A program made the translations under genes and the position numbers. The notes below the pieces were generated by a model that worked only from the letters and a program-made list of their open reading frames with translations, did no database searches and was not told the DNA's origin. From an uncultured Enterococcus sp. (GTDB lineage Bacteria > Bacillota > Bacilli > Lactobacillales > Enterococcaceae), in assembly GCA_946409145.1 (NCBI GenBank), contig CAMJVA010000002.1, forward strand, positions 1 through 33,969: a stretch of 33,969 bases of DNA, read 5' to 3'. This document shows positions 17,932-27,969 of this stretch, piece by piece. Position 1 is the stretch's first letter. Each line of letters begins with the position of its first letter.

Positions 17932-20286
17932 TTGAACGAGAAAGTATTACAAACCTTAGAATATGGGAAAATTATTCAACAATTAAACAGTTTTACGGTG
18001 ACGAAATTAGGCCAAGAAATGGTCGCACAGTTAAAACCGGCTGGAACAAAAGAAAAAGTTTTAGAACTTTTAGAAGAAACGGAAGATGCGTTTAAAGTCT
18101 TACGCTTACGAGGAGGCATTCCTGTTGCCCAATTAGAAAATATTGCCCCTCATTTAAAAAGAATTGACATTGGTGCTGATTTAAATGGCACAGAGCTAGC
18201 ACAAGTGACCCGAGTTTTAACCACTACTAAAGAAGTAGCCGATTTTTTAAAAGAACTAAAAGAGCAAGAACAAGAGTTTATGCATCTTTATGATGCCTTA
18301 GAAGAATTGGTTATTTTGCCAGAACTTACCAAACAATTAAAAATAGCCATTGACGAAGACGGCCATGTGACTGATGAAGCTAGCCCGTTACTTAAACAAT
18401 TGCGCCAGCAAATTAAACGCAGTGAGCAAAATGTGAGAGAACAATTAGACGGTTATTTACGCGGTTCCCAAGCAAAATATTTATCTGATACGATTATTAC
18501 CATTAGAAATGATCGCTATGTGATTCCAGTGAAACAAGAATACCGCAATGTTTTTGGTGGTGTTGTTCATGATCAAAGTGCATCAGGACAAACTTTATTT
18601 ATGGAACCTCGCTCAGTGGTGGAATTAAATAATCGTTTGCGCCAACAACAAATTGCTGAACGGGAAGAAATTTCACGAATTTTAGCTGAACTTTCTGCTG
18701 CTCTAGTGCCTCATACAAAAGAAATTCATCATAATGCCTATATTTTAGGAAAATTAGATGTAATGAATGCTAAAGCCAAATACGGCAAAGAAATAAAAGG
18801 AACTATTCCTACTTTGACCAAAGGAGAAGTGGCTTTATTTAAAGCGCGTCATCCTTTATTGGACCCTAAAAAAGCGGTAGCCAATGATTTAACTTTAGGA
18901 AAAGATTATCAAGCCATTGTCATTACAGGACCTAATACAGGTGGAAAAACCATTACTTTAAAAACATTAGGCTTACTGCAGTTAATGGGACAAACTGGTT
19001 TGGCTTTACCTGTGGAAGAAAATTCAAAAATTGCTTTATTTGAAGAAATTTATGCTGATATTGGTGATGAACAATCTATTGAGCAAAATTTATCCACTTT
19101 TTCTTCTCATATGACGAATATTGTTAAAATTTTAAATAAAGCAGATGAAAAAAGTCTGGTTTTATTTGACGAATTAGGTGCAGGAACTGATCCCCAAGAA
19201 GGAGCTGCTTTAGCCATTGCAATTTTAGACGACTTAGGGGCAAAACAAAGTTACGTCATGGCTACCACTCATTATCCTGAGTTGAAAATTTATGGTTATA
19301 ATCGTCCCAATACCATTAACGCTGCCATGGAATTTGATGTGGATACCTTATCTCCCACGTATCATTTATTAATTGGAGTTCCAGGGCGTTCTAACGCTTT
19401 TGAAATCTCCAAACGTTTAGGACTTTCCCCAAGTATTATTCAAAGTGCGAAACAAATTATTGACGGAGAAAGTCAAGATTTAAATGAAATGATTGCTGAT
19501 TTAGAAAATCAACGGAAAATGACTGAAACAGAATACCATGAACTTTTCCACTATAAAAAAGAAGCGGAAGATCTCTATCACGATTTGCAAAAAGCTTATG
19601 AGTATTTCTACACAGAGCGAGAAAATGAATTAGCTAAAGGAAAGAAAAAAGCCAATGCATTAATTGATGAAGCAAAAGAACAAGCGGAAGAAATTATTAA
19701 AGAATTGCGAAACAAACAGCTTTCAGGGCAAAATCAAAATATTAAAGAGCATGAATTTATTGCAGCTAAAAGTGCTTTAGATGATTTAAAACAAGAAGAC
19801 ACGTTGAAAAAAAATAAAGTTTTACAAAAAGCCAAAGAAAAGAAAAAATTTAAACCTGGAGACGAAGTAATGTCTGGAACTTACGGACAACGTGGGGTTT
19901 TAATTTCGCAAAATTCTAAAGGCAGTTGGCAAGTGCAAATGGGAATTTTAAAAATGAATTTACCAGAAGAAGACTTGACTAAAGTGGTCACAAAAGAACC
20001 TGAACAAAAAATTGTTACCATGCGTTCTAGTCAAACCTCTCACGTGTCTCCTTCTTTAGACCTTCGAGGAAAACGTTATGAAGAAGCGTTAAATGAAGTA
20101 GATCTTTATTTAGATGCGGCTATTTTAGCAGGCTATCCTCAAGTAACCATTGTTCACGGGAAAGGAACGGGAGCATTACGCCAAGGAATTACGGAATATT
20201 TGAAAAATCATTCTAGTGTACAAAAATTTGAATTTGCCCCTAATAACCAAGGAGGCAATGGGGCAACCATTGTTTATTTTAAATAA
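17932..20286 (+). CDS. mutS2: Endonuclease MutS2
   Basis: Walker A TGPNTGGKT, DELGAGTDPQEGAALA, C-terminal Smr domain (LDLRGKRYEEAL...IVHGKGTGALRQGI); TTG start. Confidence 0.96.
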   Translation: MNEKVLQTLEYGKIIQQLNSFTVTKLGQEMVAQLKPAGTKEKVLELLEETEDAFKVLRLRGGIPVAQLENIAPHLKRIDIGADLNGTELAQVTRVLTTTKEVADFLKELKEQEQEFMHLYDALEELVILPELTKQLKIAIDEDGHVTDEASPLLKQLRQQIKRSEQNVREQLDGYLRGSQAKYLSDTIITIRNDRYVIPVKQEYRNVFGGVVHDQSASGQTLFMEPRSVVELNNRLRQQQIAEREEISRILAELSAALVPHTKEIHHNAYILGKLDVMNAKAKYGKEIKGTIPTLTKGEVALFKARHPLLDPKKAVANDLTLGKDYQAIVITGPNTGGKTITLKTLGLLQLMGQTGLALPVEENSKIALFEEIYADIGDEQSIEQNLSTFSSHMTNIVKILNKADEKSLVLFDELGAGTDPQEGAALAIAILDDLGAKQSYVMATTHYPELKIYGYNRPNTINAAMEFDVDTLSPTYHLLIGVPGRSNAFEISKRLGLSPSIIQSAKQIIDGESQDLNEMIADLENQRKMTETEYHELFHYKKEAEDLYHDLQKAYEYFYTERENELAKGKKKANALIDEAKEQAEEIIKELRNKQLSGQNQNIKEHEFIAAKSALDDLKQEDTLKKNKVLQKAKEKKKFKPGDEVMSGTYGQRGVLISQNSKGSWQVQMGILKMNLPEEDLTKVVTKEPEQKIVTMRSSQTSHVSPSLDLRGKRYEEALNEVDLYLDAAILAGYPQVTIVHGKGTGALRQGITEYLKNHSSVQKFEFAPNNQGGNGATIVYFK

Positions 20287-20405
20287 TCTGCGTTAAAATA
20301 TTCGTTTTTCTGGCTTTTGTTTTCCCCTAAGCAAAAAGTTTAATGCAAAAGTTTTAAAGTGCTATACTTAATTTAATTCAAGAAGAATTAAGGAGGAAAT
20401 AATAA

Positions 20406-20720
20406 ATGGCTGAAGTTATTACTGATAAAACTTTCCATGAAGCAACTGATGAAGGATTAGTTCTCATTGATTTTTGGGCAACTTGGTGTGGACCTTGTCG
20501 CATGCAAGCGCCTATTTTGGAACAATTAGAAATGGATTATGACGAAGATGAATTTAGAGTGGTTAAAATGGATGTGGATGAAAATCCAGAAACTCCTCGT
20601 TCATTTGGAATTATGTCCATTCCAACATTATTGTTGAAAAAAGATGGTCAAGTGGTAGAAAAAGTAATTGGTGTTCATACGAAACCTCAATTAAAAGAAT
20701 TAATTGATCGTCACTTATAA
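20406..20720 (+). CDS. trxA: Thioredoxin
   Basis: DFWATWCGPCRMQAP active site. Confidence 0.97.
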   Translation: MAEVITDKTFHEATDEGLVLIDFWATWCGPCRMQAPILEQLEMDYDEDEFRVVKMDVDENPETPRSFGIMSIPTLLLKKDGQVVEKVIGVHTKPQLKELIDRHL

Positions 20721-20723
20721 AAT

Positions 20724-20764
20724 TTAACCTTTTCAAAAGTTATAACTTTTGGAAAGGTTTTTTT
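20724..20764. terminator. Intrinsic terminator after trxA
   Basis: AACCTTTtCaAAAGTTataACTTTTgGaAAGGTTTTTTT. Confidence 0.85.
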
Positions 20765-20824
20765 ATCATCTTGACTTTTTTTTCTCATGAGCTAAGCTAA
20801 ATAAAAAGGACAGGAGGAAAAAGC

Positions 20825-21367
20825 GTGCCAGAATTTAACCAAGCTAATTATGAACAAGCCATAAAAGATTTAAAAGGTTCTCAAGTTTATGCCACTACTT
20901 TACAACACATGATGGAACACTCTATGCCAAAAGATTTTTTAACCGATGAACAATTTACTTGGCTCATTGATCATAGAGATTATTTAGCAGGACTTTTAGT
21001 AGTCACTATTGAAGATGAAAAAATTCCAGAAGAAAAAAGAGACTTGCCAGAAAACTTACCAGATCTTTTAAGAGCTTGGGAAAAAGAATTAACCTTGCAA
21101 ATGACTTTTTTAGGAGGCGTTTTTCAAGAAGTTCAAAGTATTACAGAGGATACAAAAGATGCTCCTTTAACAGAAGGAGAAGCAAGACGCATGAAAGCGG
21201 CCATTAGTGATTTAATGCAAGCTAACCGACAAGAACAAAAAGAAACAAGAGAATTAATTCCTGTGTTGGAGACGATTAAATCTCATCCAGTTAAGGCTTT
21301 AAATCAAGGAACAACTTTAAAATCTACAGAAAAAAAAGGATTTCTCGCCAGAATCTTTGGCAAATAA
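20825..21367 (+). CDS. Hypothetical protein, 180 aa
   Basis: Strong AGGAGG RBS and GTG start, followed by a terminator; no recognised domain. Confidence 0.75.
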   Translation: MPEFNQANYEQAIKDLKGSQVYATTLQHMMEHSMPKDFLTDEQFTWLIDHRDYLAGLLVVTIEDEKIPEEKRDLPENLPDLLRAWEKELTLQMTFLGGVFQEVQSITEDTKDAPLTEGEARRMKAAISDLMQANRQEQKETRELIPVLETIKSHPVKALNQGTTLKSTEKKGFLARIFGK

Positions 21368-21380
21368 TGACATCCACGAT

Positions 21381-21422
21381 AAAATAATGGAAAGAGAATT
21401 TTTTTCTTTCCATTATTTTTTT
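21381..21422. terminator. Intrinsic terminator
   Basis: AAAATAATGGAAAGagaatttttttCTTTCCATTATTTTTTT. Confidence 0.85.
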
Positions 21423-21576
21423 ATAGCTATTGTTATCTAAGAAATAACTATTTAAGAGAAAAAAAGTTTGTGAAATTTTGCACGGTTTAATTGTGAATGA
21501 AAGAGCAATCATTGCTTGTTTAAAAGTAATTACCTTGTTAAAATCCCTTTGTGAAAGGGAAATAACTGTTAAATTA

Positions 21577-21594
21577 ATGTGATTTTTATCACAA
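21577..21594 (+). promoter_or_regulatory. Rex-like (CRP/FNR-like) operator upstream of adhE
   Basis: ATGTGATTTTTATCACAA, close to the Rex pattern TTGTGAnnnnnnTCACAA; 6 bp upstream of the -35. Confidence 0.65.
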
Positions 21595-21600
21595 AAAGTC

Positions 21601-21629
21601 TTGAATAATTCTTTTTTTATTGTTATGAT
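21601..21629 (+). promoter_or_regulatory. SigA-type promoter for adhE
   Basis: TTGAAT-N17-TATGAT. Confidence 0.7.
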
Positions 21630-21687
21630 ACAAAAGTAATCGAAAGAAAAAATAAATTTTAAAACATAAACTCAGGAGGAATTTTTA

Positions 21688-24366
21688 ATGGTTAAGACAA
21701 TTGCCCCCAAAGAAACAGTTGAAAAAAGTTCTTTAGATATTGCCAGAGAATATACAGGAGGATTAGTAGAAAAAGCTTTAGTTGCTGCTGATGAATATTC
21801 TCATTTTTCTCAAGAAGAAGTAGATAACATTGTGGCTGCTGCTGCTCTTGCTGGATCAGAGGCTGCTTTAGAACTTGCTCATGAAGCTGTTGCTGAAACA
21901 AAACGTGGAGTTGTAGAAGATAAAGATACTAAAAATCGTTTCGCCACAGAAAATGTTTATAATTCAATTAAACACGACAAAACAGTCGGTGTCATTGGTC
22001 AAGATAAAATTACAGGACAAATTCAAATTGCTGCCCCTCTTGGAGTGTTAGCAGGAATTGTACCAACTACAAATCCAACTTCCACCGCTATGTTTAAAAC
22101 GTTAATGGCTTTAAAAACAAGAAATGCAATTGTTTTTGCTTTCCATCCACAAGCACAAAATTGTTCCGTTCACGCGGCAAAAATTTTATACGATGCAGCT
22201 GTTAAAGCCGGCGCACCAAAAAATATTGTTCAATGGGTAGAAAATCCTTCACTAGACAATACAAGTGCTTTAATTCAAAATCCAAAAATTGCTTCTATTT
22301 TAGCAACAGGTGGACCAGGAATGGTTAACGCTGCTTTGAAATCAGGAAATCCTTCCATGGGTGTTGGTGCTGGTAATGGTGCTATTTATGTGGATCATAC
22401 AGCTTATTTGGACCGAGCAGTAGAAGATTTACTTCTTTCAAAACGTTTTGATAATGGAATGATTTGTGCTACAGAAAACTCGGCAGTTGTAGAAGCACCT
22501 GTTTATGATGAATGGTTAGAAAAAATGCAAGAAAAAGGAGCTTACTTAGTTCCTAAAGGCGACTACGAAAAAATTGCCAACTTCGTCTTTAATGATCATC
22601 ACGGAGTAAATGGTGCTGTTGCTGGTATGTCTGCTGCTTGGATTGCTGAACAAGCAGGAGTTGAATTACCAAGTGATAAAGATGTGATGTTGTTTGAATT
22701 AGACAAGAAAAATATTGGGGAAAAACTTTCTTCCGAAAAATTATCTCCATTATTATCTGTTTATAAAGCAAAAGACCGCAAAGACGGAATTGAAATTGTG
22801 GCAGCTTTATTAGATTATCAAGGAGCAGGACACAATGCTGCTATTCAAATTGGTTCTCAAGCAGATCCATTTATTACTGAATACACAGAAAAAACAAAAG
22901 CTGCACGGATTTTAGTAAACCAACCAGATTCCATTGGTGGAATTGGGGATATTTATACGGATGCCTTAAAAGCAAGTTTAACTTTAGGGACCGGGTCATG
23001 GGGGAAAAATTCATTGTCACACAATTTATCCACTTCAGATTTATTAAACGTGAAAACTGTTGCTAAAAGAAGAAATCGTCCACAATGGGTTCGTTTACCA
23101 GAAAAAATTTACTACGAAAAAAATGCTATTTCTTATTTGCAAGATGAAGTAGAAAATATTTCTCGGGCCTTTATTGTAGCCGATCCTGGAATGGTTCAAT
23201 TTGGTTTTGTGGATACTGTTTATTCTCAATTAGAATTAAGAGATGAACCAGTTAAAACAGCCATTTATGGGACTGTTCAACCAGATCCAACTTTAGGACA
23301 AACCATTGAAATTGCTCAACAATTAAGACAATTTAGACCAGATACCATTATTGCTTTAGGTGGTGGCTCTGCTTTAGATGCAGCGAAAATTGCGCGTTAC
23401 ATTTATGAATATTCTCTAGATGAAGAGGCAGACTTTTTAGATAACTACGAAAAAGTAAGCGAATTGTTCTTTAAACTACAACAAAAATTCTTAGATATTA
23501 GAAAACGGGTTGTTAAATTTAAAAAACAAAATGAAACTAAATTAATCGCTATTCCAACAACTTCAGGAACAGGTTCAGAAGTAACTCCATACTCTGTTAT
23601 TACAGATGATCATACTCATGTGAAATATCCTTTAACAGATTATGAATTAACACCACAAGTGGCCATTGTGGATCCAGAATTTGTGTTAACTGTTCCAAGA
23701 AGAACCGTTGCTTTATCAGGGTTAGATACTTTATCTCATGCCTTAGAATCTTATGTTTCAGTGATGGCTTCTGATTTCACTCGTCCATGGTCATTACAAG
23801 CGATTAAATTAGTGTTTGAAAACTTAGTAGACTCTTATAACTTTGATCCGAAAAATCCTACTTTAAGAGGAGAACAAGCTAGAGAAAATATGCATTATGC
23901 AGCCACTCTAGCTGGAATGGCCTTTGCCAATGCTTTCCTTGGTATTAACCATTCTATTGCTCATAAATTAGGAGGAGAATTTGGTTTACCACACGGTTTA
24001 GCAATTACTATTGCCATGAATTCAGTGATTCGTTTCAATGGGGCTTCTGGTAAAGTAAAACGCACACCATACCCACGTTATGAAGTTTATCGGGGACAAA
24101 AAGATTACGCAGACATTGCTCGTGCTTTAGGTCTTAAAGGAAAAACTGATGCTGATTTAGTTGAAGCTTTATGCCAAAAAATTGATGAATTAGCAGCATC
24201 TTTAGACGTGGTACCTAAACTTTCTGCAAATGGCGTTACTAAAGAAGCCTTTGATGCAGCAATTGATAAATTGCCAGCCCTTGTTTATAACGACCAATGT
24301 ACTTCAGCTAACCCAAGACAACCAAGTATTGCTGAACTTCGCGAATTATTAATTGAAGAATTTTAA
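21688..24366 (+). CDS. adhE: Bifunctional acetaldehyde-CoA/alcohol dehydrogenase
   Basis: 892 aa; N-terminal ALDH domain (CATENSAVVEAPVYDE) and C-terminal Fe-ADH domain (ALGGGSALDAAKIA, GMAFANAFLGINHSIAHKLGGEFGLPHG). Confidence 0.97.
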   Translation: MVKTIAPKETVEKSSLDIAREYTGGLVEKALVAADEYSHFSQEEVDNIVAAAALAGSEAALELAHEAVAETKRGVVEDKDTKNRFATENVYNSIKHDKTVGVIGQDKITGQIQIAAPLGVLAGIVPTTNPTSTAMFKTLMALKTRNAIVFAFHPQAQNCSVHAAKILYDAAVKAGAPKNIVQWVENPSLDNTSALIQNPKIASILATGGPGMVNAALKSGNPSMGVGAGNGAIYVDHTAYLDRAVEDLLLSKRFDNGMICATENSAVVEAPVYDEWLEKMQEKGAYLVPKGDYEKIANFVFNDHHGVNGAVAGMSAAWIAEQAGVELPSDKDVMLFELDKKNIGEKLSSEKLSPLLSVYKAKDRKDGIEIVAALLDYQGAGHNAAIQIGSQADPFITEYTEKTKAARILVNQPDSIGGIGDIYTDALKASLTLGTGSWGKNSLSHNLSTSDLLNVKTVAKRRNRPQWVRLPEKIYYEKNAISYLQDEVENISRAFIVADPGMVQFGFVDTVYSQLELRDEPVKTAIYGTVQPDPTLGQTIEIAQQLRQFRPDTIIALGGGSALDAAKIARYIYEYSLDEEADFLDNYEKVSELFFKLQQKFLDIRKRVVKFKKQNETKLIAIPTTSGTGSEVTPYSVITDDHTHVKYPLTDYELTPQVAIVDPEFVLTVPRRTVALSGLDTLSHALESYVSVMASDFTRPWSLQAIKLVFENLVDSYNFDPKNPTLRGEQARENMHYAATLAGMAFANAFLGINHSIAHKLGGEFGLPHGLAITIAMNSVIRFNGASGKVKRTPYPRYEVYRGQKDYADIARALGLKGKTDADLVEALCQKIDELAASLDVVPKLSANGVTKEAFDAAIDKLPALVYNDQCTSANPRQPSIAELRELLIEEF

Positions 24367-24377
24367 GTTTAAACAGG

Positions 24378-24415
24378 AAAAAGGACTGACCGAAAATTTT
24401 CGGTCAGTCCTTTTT
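24378..24415. terminator. Bidirectional terminator between adhE and the convergent VOC gene
   Basis: Perfect 38-bp palindrome AAAAAGGACTGACCGAAAATTTTCGGTCAGTCCTTTTT. Confidence 0.9.
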
Positions 24416-25301
24416 ATTTGTAAATATTTTTAATAATGTCATCATAGTCAGGCATTAAAAAAGGCGGTAAGGTAAATTCTTCTCCTAAGTGCTCTAAAGA
24501 AGCGTCAATGGTAAATCCAGGTGTTGCCGTGGCAAATTCTACGCGATTGCCCCCAGGTTCTCTAATGTACAGACTCTTAAAATAGCCGCGTGAAATTATT
24601 TTTTCAATGTTCCAGTTTTGCCCTTGTGCTTTTTTATGTAATGCTTCTAATTCTTGGTCGCCTTTGACTAAAAAAGCAATGTGGTCAATGGAACCTTTTC
24701 CCATATGGGTTTCTTTTTCATTTGGACTTTTTACAATAGAAAAGAAATGGTTTTCGTCAAAGAAAATTTTTCCTTCTTCGTTACTTTTCCAGTCTAATAA
24801 TTGTTCAAAAAATCCCTGGGTTTTTTCTACATGGGGAACATGAAATTCACTGGAACGAATAGTTAAAATTTGTTTTTCTTTAGGCACTGGACTTTTTTTG
24901 ACAAAATGATTTTCTTTTAAAGGGGGAAGAGAAGTTTCAGTTAAAGAAAGTTTTACTTTATCAGGATCGAGAAAATTTAAGGTCTTTTCATTTTTTTCAT
25001 AAGGAATATTTGCTTTTAAAAGGCGCTCTTCCCAATAAGCTAAACTATTTTTTGGCAAATTAAAACCGATTGTTTCAATGCTGTGTTGGTTATCATAACG
25101 GGAGCCAAGGCGAGGAACCACAAAAAAAGTAATCACCGTCCCAGGAGTACCAGCATAATCTCCATAATACCAATGAAGCATCCGATGATTTTCTTGGTTC
25201 ACTGTATTTTTTATAAAACGGAGGCCTAAAAATTCAGTATAAAAAGCTAAATTTTTTTCTTTATCTCTAGTGAGTAAAGAAATATGGTGGAAATTTTTCA
25301 T
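24414..25301 (-). CDS. VOC family ring-cleaving dioxygenase-like (glyoxalase superfamily)
   Basis: FHHISLLTRDKEKNLAFYTEFLGLRFIKNTVNQ...HWYYGDYAGTPGTVITFF...DHIAFLV...REPGGNRVEFAT. Confidence 0.88.
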   Translation of the reverse strand: MKNFHHISLLTRDKEKNLAFYTEFLGLRFIKNTVNQENHRMLHWYYGDYAGTPGTVITFFVVPRLGSRYDNQHSIETIGFNLPKNSLAYWEERLLKANIPYEKNEKTLNFLDPDKVKLSLTETSLPPLKENHFVKKSPVPKEKQILTIRSSEFHVPHVEKTQGFFEQLLDWKSNEEGKIFFDENHFFSIVKSPNEKETHMGKGSIDHIAFLVKGDQELEALHKKAQGQNWNIEKIISRGYFKSLYIREPGGNRVEFATATPGFTIDASLEHLGEEFTLPPFLMPDYDDIIKNIYK

Positions 25302-25425
25302 ATTAAACCCTTCCTTCTTAATTTAAAAAAAGTGTAACCATAAATGGTAAATTTTTCCAAGAATTTGTTCTTAGGTTGTTTTCTGGTGTACAATAGAAAA
25401 GAATTTGGAGAAAAAGGGGATAAAT

Positions 25426-26457
25426 ATGTTAAGTACAGAAGATTTTGATTTTGAATTGCCAGAAGAACTCATTGCCCAAACACCTTTAAAAGATCGTTCT
25501 TCTTCACGACTTTTAGTGTTAGATCATACTACTGGAAAAATTTCTGATAAACATTTTACAGACATTATTGATGAGCTCAATCCAGGGGATGCTTTGGTGA
25601 TGAACGATACGCGGGTTTTACCTGCACGTCTTTACGGAGTGAAGCCAGATACTGGAGGACATTTAGAAGTATTGCTTTTAAATAATACTTCAGGAGATAC
25701 TTGGGAAACGTTAATTAAACCAGCAAAAAGAGCTAAAGTCGGTACAGTGATTGAGTTTGGTGAAGGTAAATTAAAAGCGGTGGTCAAAGAAGAATTAGAA
25801 CATGGGGGCCGAATGATTGAATTTTCTTATGAAGGAATTTTTCTAGAAATTTTAGAATCCTTAGGGGAAATGCCTTTGCCTCCTTACATTAAAGAACATT
25901 TAGAAGACCCTGAACGTTATCAAACCGTTTACGCTAAAGAAAATGGTTCCGCAGCAGCACCTACTGCGGGTCTTCATTTTACGAAAGAATTATTAGAAAA
26001 AATTTCCGCAAAAGGAGTAACCTTAGTTTATTTAACCTTGCATGTCGGGTTAGGTACTTTCCGTCCAGTTTCAGTGGAAAATGTGGAAGAACACCATATG
26101 CATTCTGAATTTTATCGCTTAACGGAAGAAGCCGCGGAAACCTTGAATAAAATTAAAGCAAATGGTGGAAGAATTGTTGCAGTAGGGACGACTTCCATTC
26201 GTACTTTAGAAACCATTGGAACAAAATTCAAGGGAGAAATTAAAGCGGATAGTGGCTGGACAGATATTTTCATTAAACCAGGTTATGAATTTAAAGTGGT
26301 AGATGCTTTTTCTACTAATTTTCATTTGCCAAAATCAACGTTAGTCATGTTAGTTTCAGCCTTTGCTGGAAGAGAAGAAGTGTTAGGGGCATATGAACAT
26401 GCTGTTAAAGAAAAATATCGCTTCTTCTCCTTTGGGGATGCTATGTTTGTGAAATAA
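25426..26457 (+). CDS. queA: S-adenosylmethionine:tRNA ribosyltransferase-isomerase
   Basis: [57 protein letters not shown] 25426 follows AAAGGGG. Confidence 0.96.
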   Translation: MLSTEDFDFELPEELIAQTPLKDRSSSRLLVLDHTTGKISDKHFTDIIDELNPGDALVMNDTRVLPARLYGVKPDTGGHLEVLLLNNTSGDTWETLIKPAKRAKVGTVIEFGEGKLKAVVKEELEHGGRMIEFSYEGIFLEILESLGEMPLPPYIKEHLEDPERYQTVYAKENGSAAAPTAGLHFTKELLEKISAKGVTLVYLTLHVGLGTFRPVSVENVEEHHMHSEFYRLTEEAAETLNKIKANGGRIVAVGTTSIRTLETIGTKFKGEIKADSGWTDIFIKPGYEFKVVDAFSTNFHLPKSTLVMLVSAFAGREEVLGAYEHAVKEKYRFFSFGDAMFVK

Positions 26458-26462
26458 GTTAA

Positions 26463-26498
26463 AAAAAATACCGTTCTCTTTTGAGAACGGTATTTTTT
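26463..26498. terminator. Bidirectional terminator between queA and yidC
   Basis: AAAAAATACCGTTCTCttttGAGAACGGTATTTTTT. Confidence 0.9.
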
Positions 26499-26500
26499 AA

Positions 26501-27430
26501 TTATTTACGCTTTTGTTGTTTTCCAGCGTTACGCCCTTTATTTGAAGAATTATTTTTATGAGTCACTTTCTTTTCTTCCACAGGGGTAACATCTTTTCTA
26601 ACAATGGGTTTAATCACTGTTTTTGGTGGATTTTGTTTTAATTCTTCGGAAATTTGTGCTTTAATTTTTGGTTTCATAATGACATTACTTATATAAGTTT
26701 GCGCCATGGAGAAAATTCCCCCGATGATCCAGTACAACGTCACTCCAGCAGGAGAGCTAAAAGAGAAGAAAAGAATCATTAAAGGATTCATTAACATCAT
26801 GGTTTTCATGGTTTTTCTTTGAGCTTCAGGAACCCCAATCATGCTCACTAAGCTAACACCTAAATAAGAAAGTCCAGCTAATGCTACGAAAATTAAATTT
26901 CTCTCTCCAAGATTAACTCCAAAGAAAGTAGAAGTAGAAATACCTTCAGTGTATTGTGCGGCGTAAAACAGGGCAGAGAAAATTGGCATTTGAATTAATA
27001 AAGGTAAACATCCAATCCCCCCTGTCATGCTCACACCATTTTCTTTGTATAAAGCAGACATTTCCATTTGCGCTTTTCGTTGTTCTTCCACAGTGGTAGC
27101 GGCTTTTAAATTGGCTTGTGCCACATCCATTTGTGGTTTTAAAGCAGCCATTTTTTCTTGTTGAATAATACTAGAGCGAGATTGATGCAATCCAAGAGGT
27201 AAAATAATTAAGCGGACAATAATGGTAATTAAAATAATGGCAAACCCATAATTTCCTCCCATTAAATTAGCAAAATAATCCATAGCAAAACTCATGGGAC
27301 GTACAAGATATAAATAAACCCAGCCTTTTCCAGTTGGGGAGCCATCAGCAGCTCGTTGGACACAGCCACTTAAAAATAACACAGCAGACAAAATTCCACC
27401 GGCTAACAGCCACTTATTAAATTTTTTCAT
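26501..27430 (-). CDS. yidC: YidC/Oxa1 membrane protein insertase (lipoprotein)
   Basis: Lipobox LSGC; ANLMGGNYGFAIILITIIVRLIILPLGLHQ; GCLPLLIQMPIFSALF. Likely start at 27430 (MKKFNKWLL). Confidence 0.94.
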   Translation of the reverse strand: MKKFNKWLLAGGILSAVLFLSGCVQRAADGSPTGKGWVYLYLVRPMSFAMDYFANLMGGNYGFAIILITIIVRLIILPLGLHQSRSSIIQQEKMAALKPQMDVAQANLKAATTVEEQRKAQMEMSALYKENGVSMTGGIGCLPLLIQMPIFSALFYAAQYTEGISTSTFFGVNLGERNLIFVALAGLSYLGVSLVSMIGVPEAQRKTMKTMMLMNPLMILFFSFSSPAGVTLYWIIGGIFSMAQTYISNVIMKPKIKAQISEELKQNPPKTVIKPIVRKDVTPVEEKKVTHKNNSSNKGRNAGKQQKRK

Positions 27431-27542
27431 TGAATTCTCCTTTAAGTCATTGGTTAACAAGGAATATGATACAGAAGTTTTCCAAGTATTTCAATGGTTC
27501 AAAGAAATTTCGGATAAATTTAAGAATTCTTCTTTTAAAAAA

Positions 27543-27818
27543 TTAAAGAACGACTTTAAACTTTTCGTAGTCAGGTAAGGTATCGTCTTTTTCCATGGAA
27601 AAATTTTCCACTTTGCCACTAGGACTAGGAGAAGCTTTAACGGCTTTAATAAAAAGAGCCATATTTTCTTTAGTCCCCACAGCTTCCATATAAACTGATC
27701 CGTCTGCTAAATTTCTAACAAGACCCTTAATCTTTAATTTATCTGCGACGATTTTAGTCATGTAACGAAAGCCTACTCCTTGGACTCTACCTGAAACGGT
27801 GATTTTTACTTTTTCCAT
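27543..27818 (-). CDS. acyP: Acylphosphatase
   Basis: GRVQGVGFRYMTK and GLVRNLADGSV motifs. Confidence 0.95.
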   Translation of the reverse strand: MEKVKITVSGRVQGVGFRYMTKIVADKLKIKGLVRNLADGSVYMEAVGTKENMALFIKAVKASPSPSGKVENFSMEKDDTLPDYEKFKVVL

Positions 27819-27969
27819 AAGAATGCTCCTTTTAAAGTGATTAATTAATGGGTGAGTATTTATTTCATGAGAGTTTCATTACTACTTGTTTAATTTAATT
27901 GTAGCGAGATTTAAAAAAAACGGCAAATTCTTTGGTAAAATCAAGTATACTGTTTAAGAGGTGAGAAAC

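Noticed and set aside
21324-21512. 62-aa minus-strand ORF across the terminator upstream of adhE
   Set aside because: Spans an intrinsic terminator and regulatory dyads, lacks a convincing RBS, low-complexity sequence.
21692-22771. Gln-rich minus-strand ORFs inside adhE
   Set aside because: Poly-Gln/Leu composition is a by-product of reverse-complementing GCT/GCA and related codons of adhE; not a real protein.
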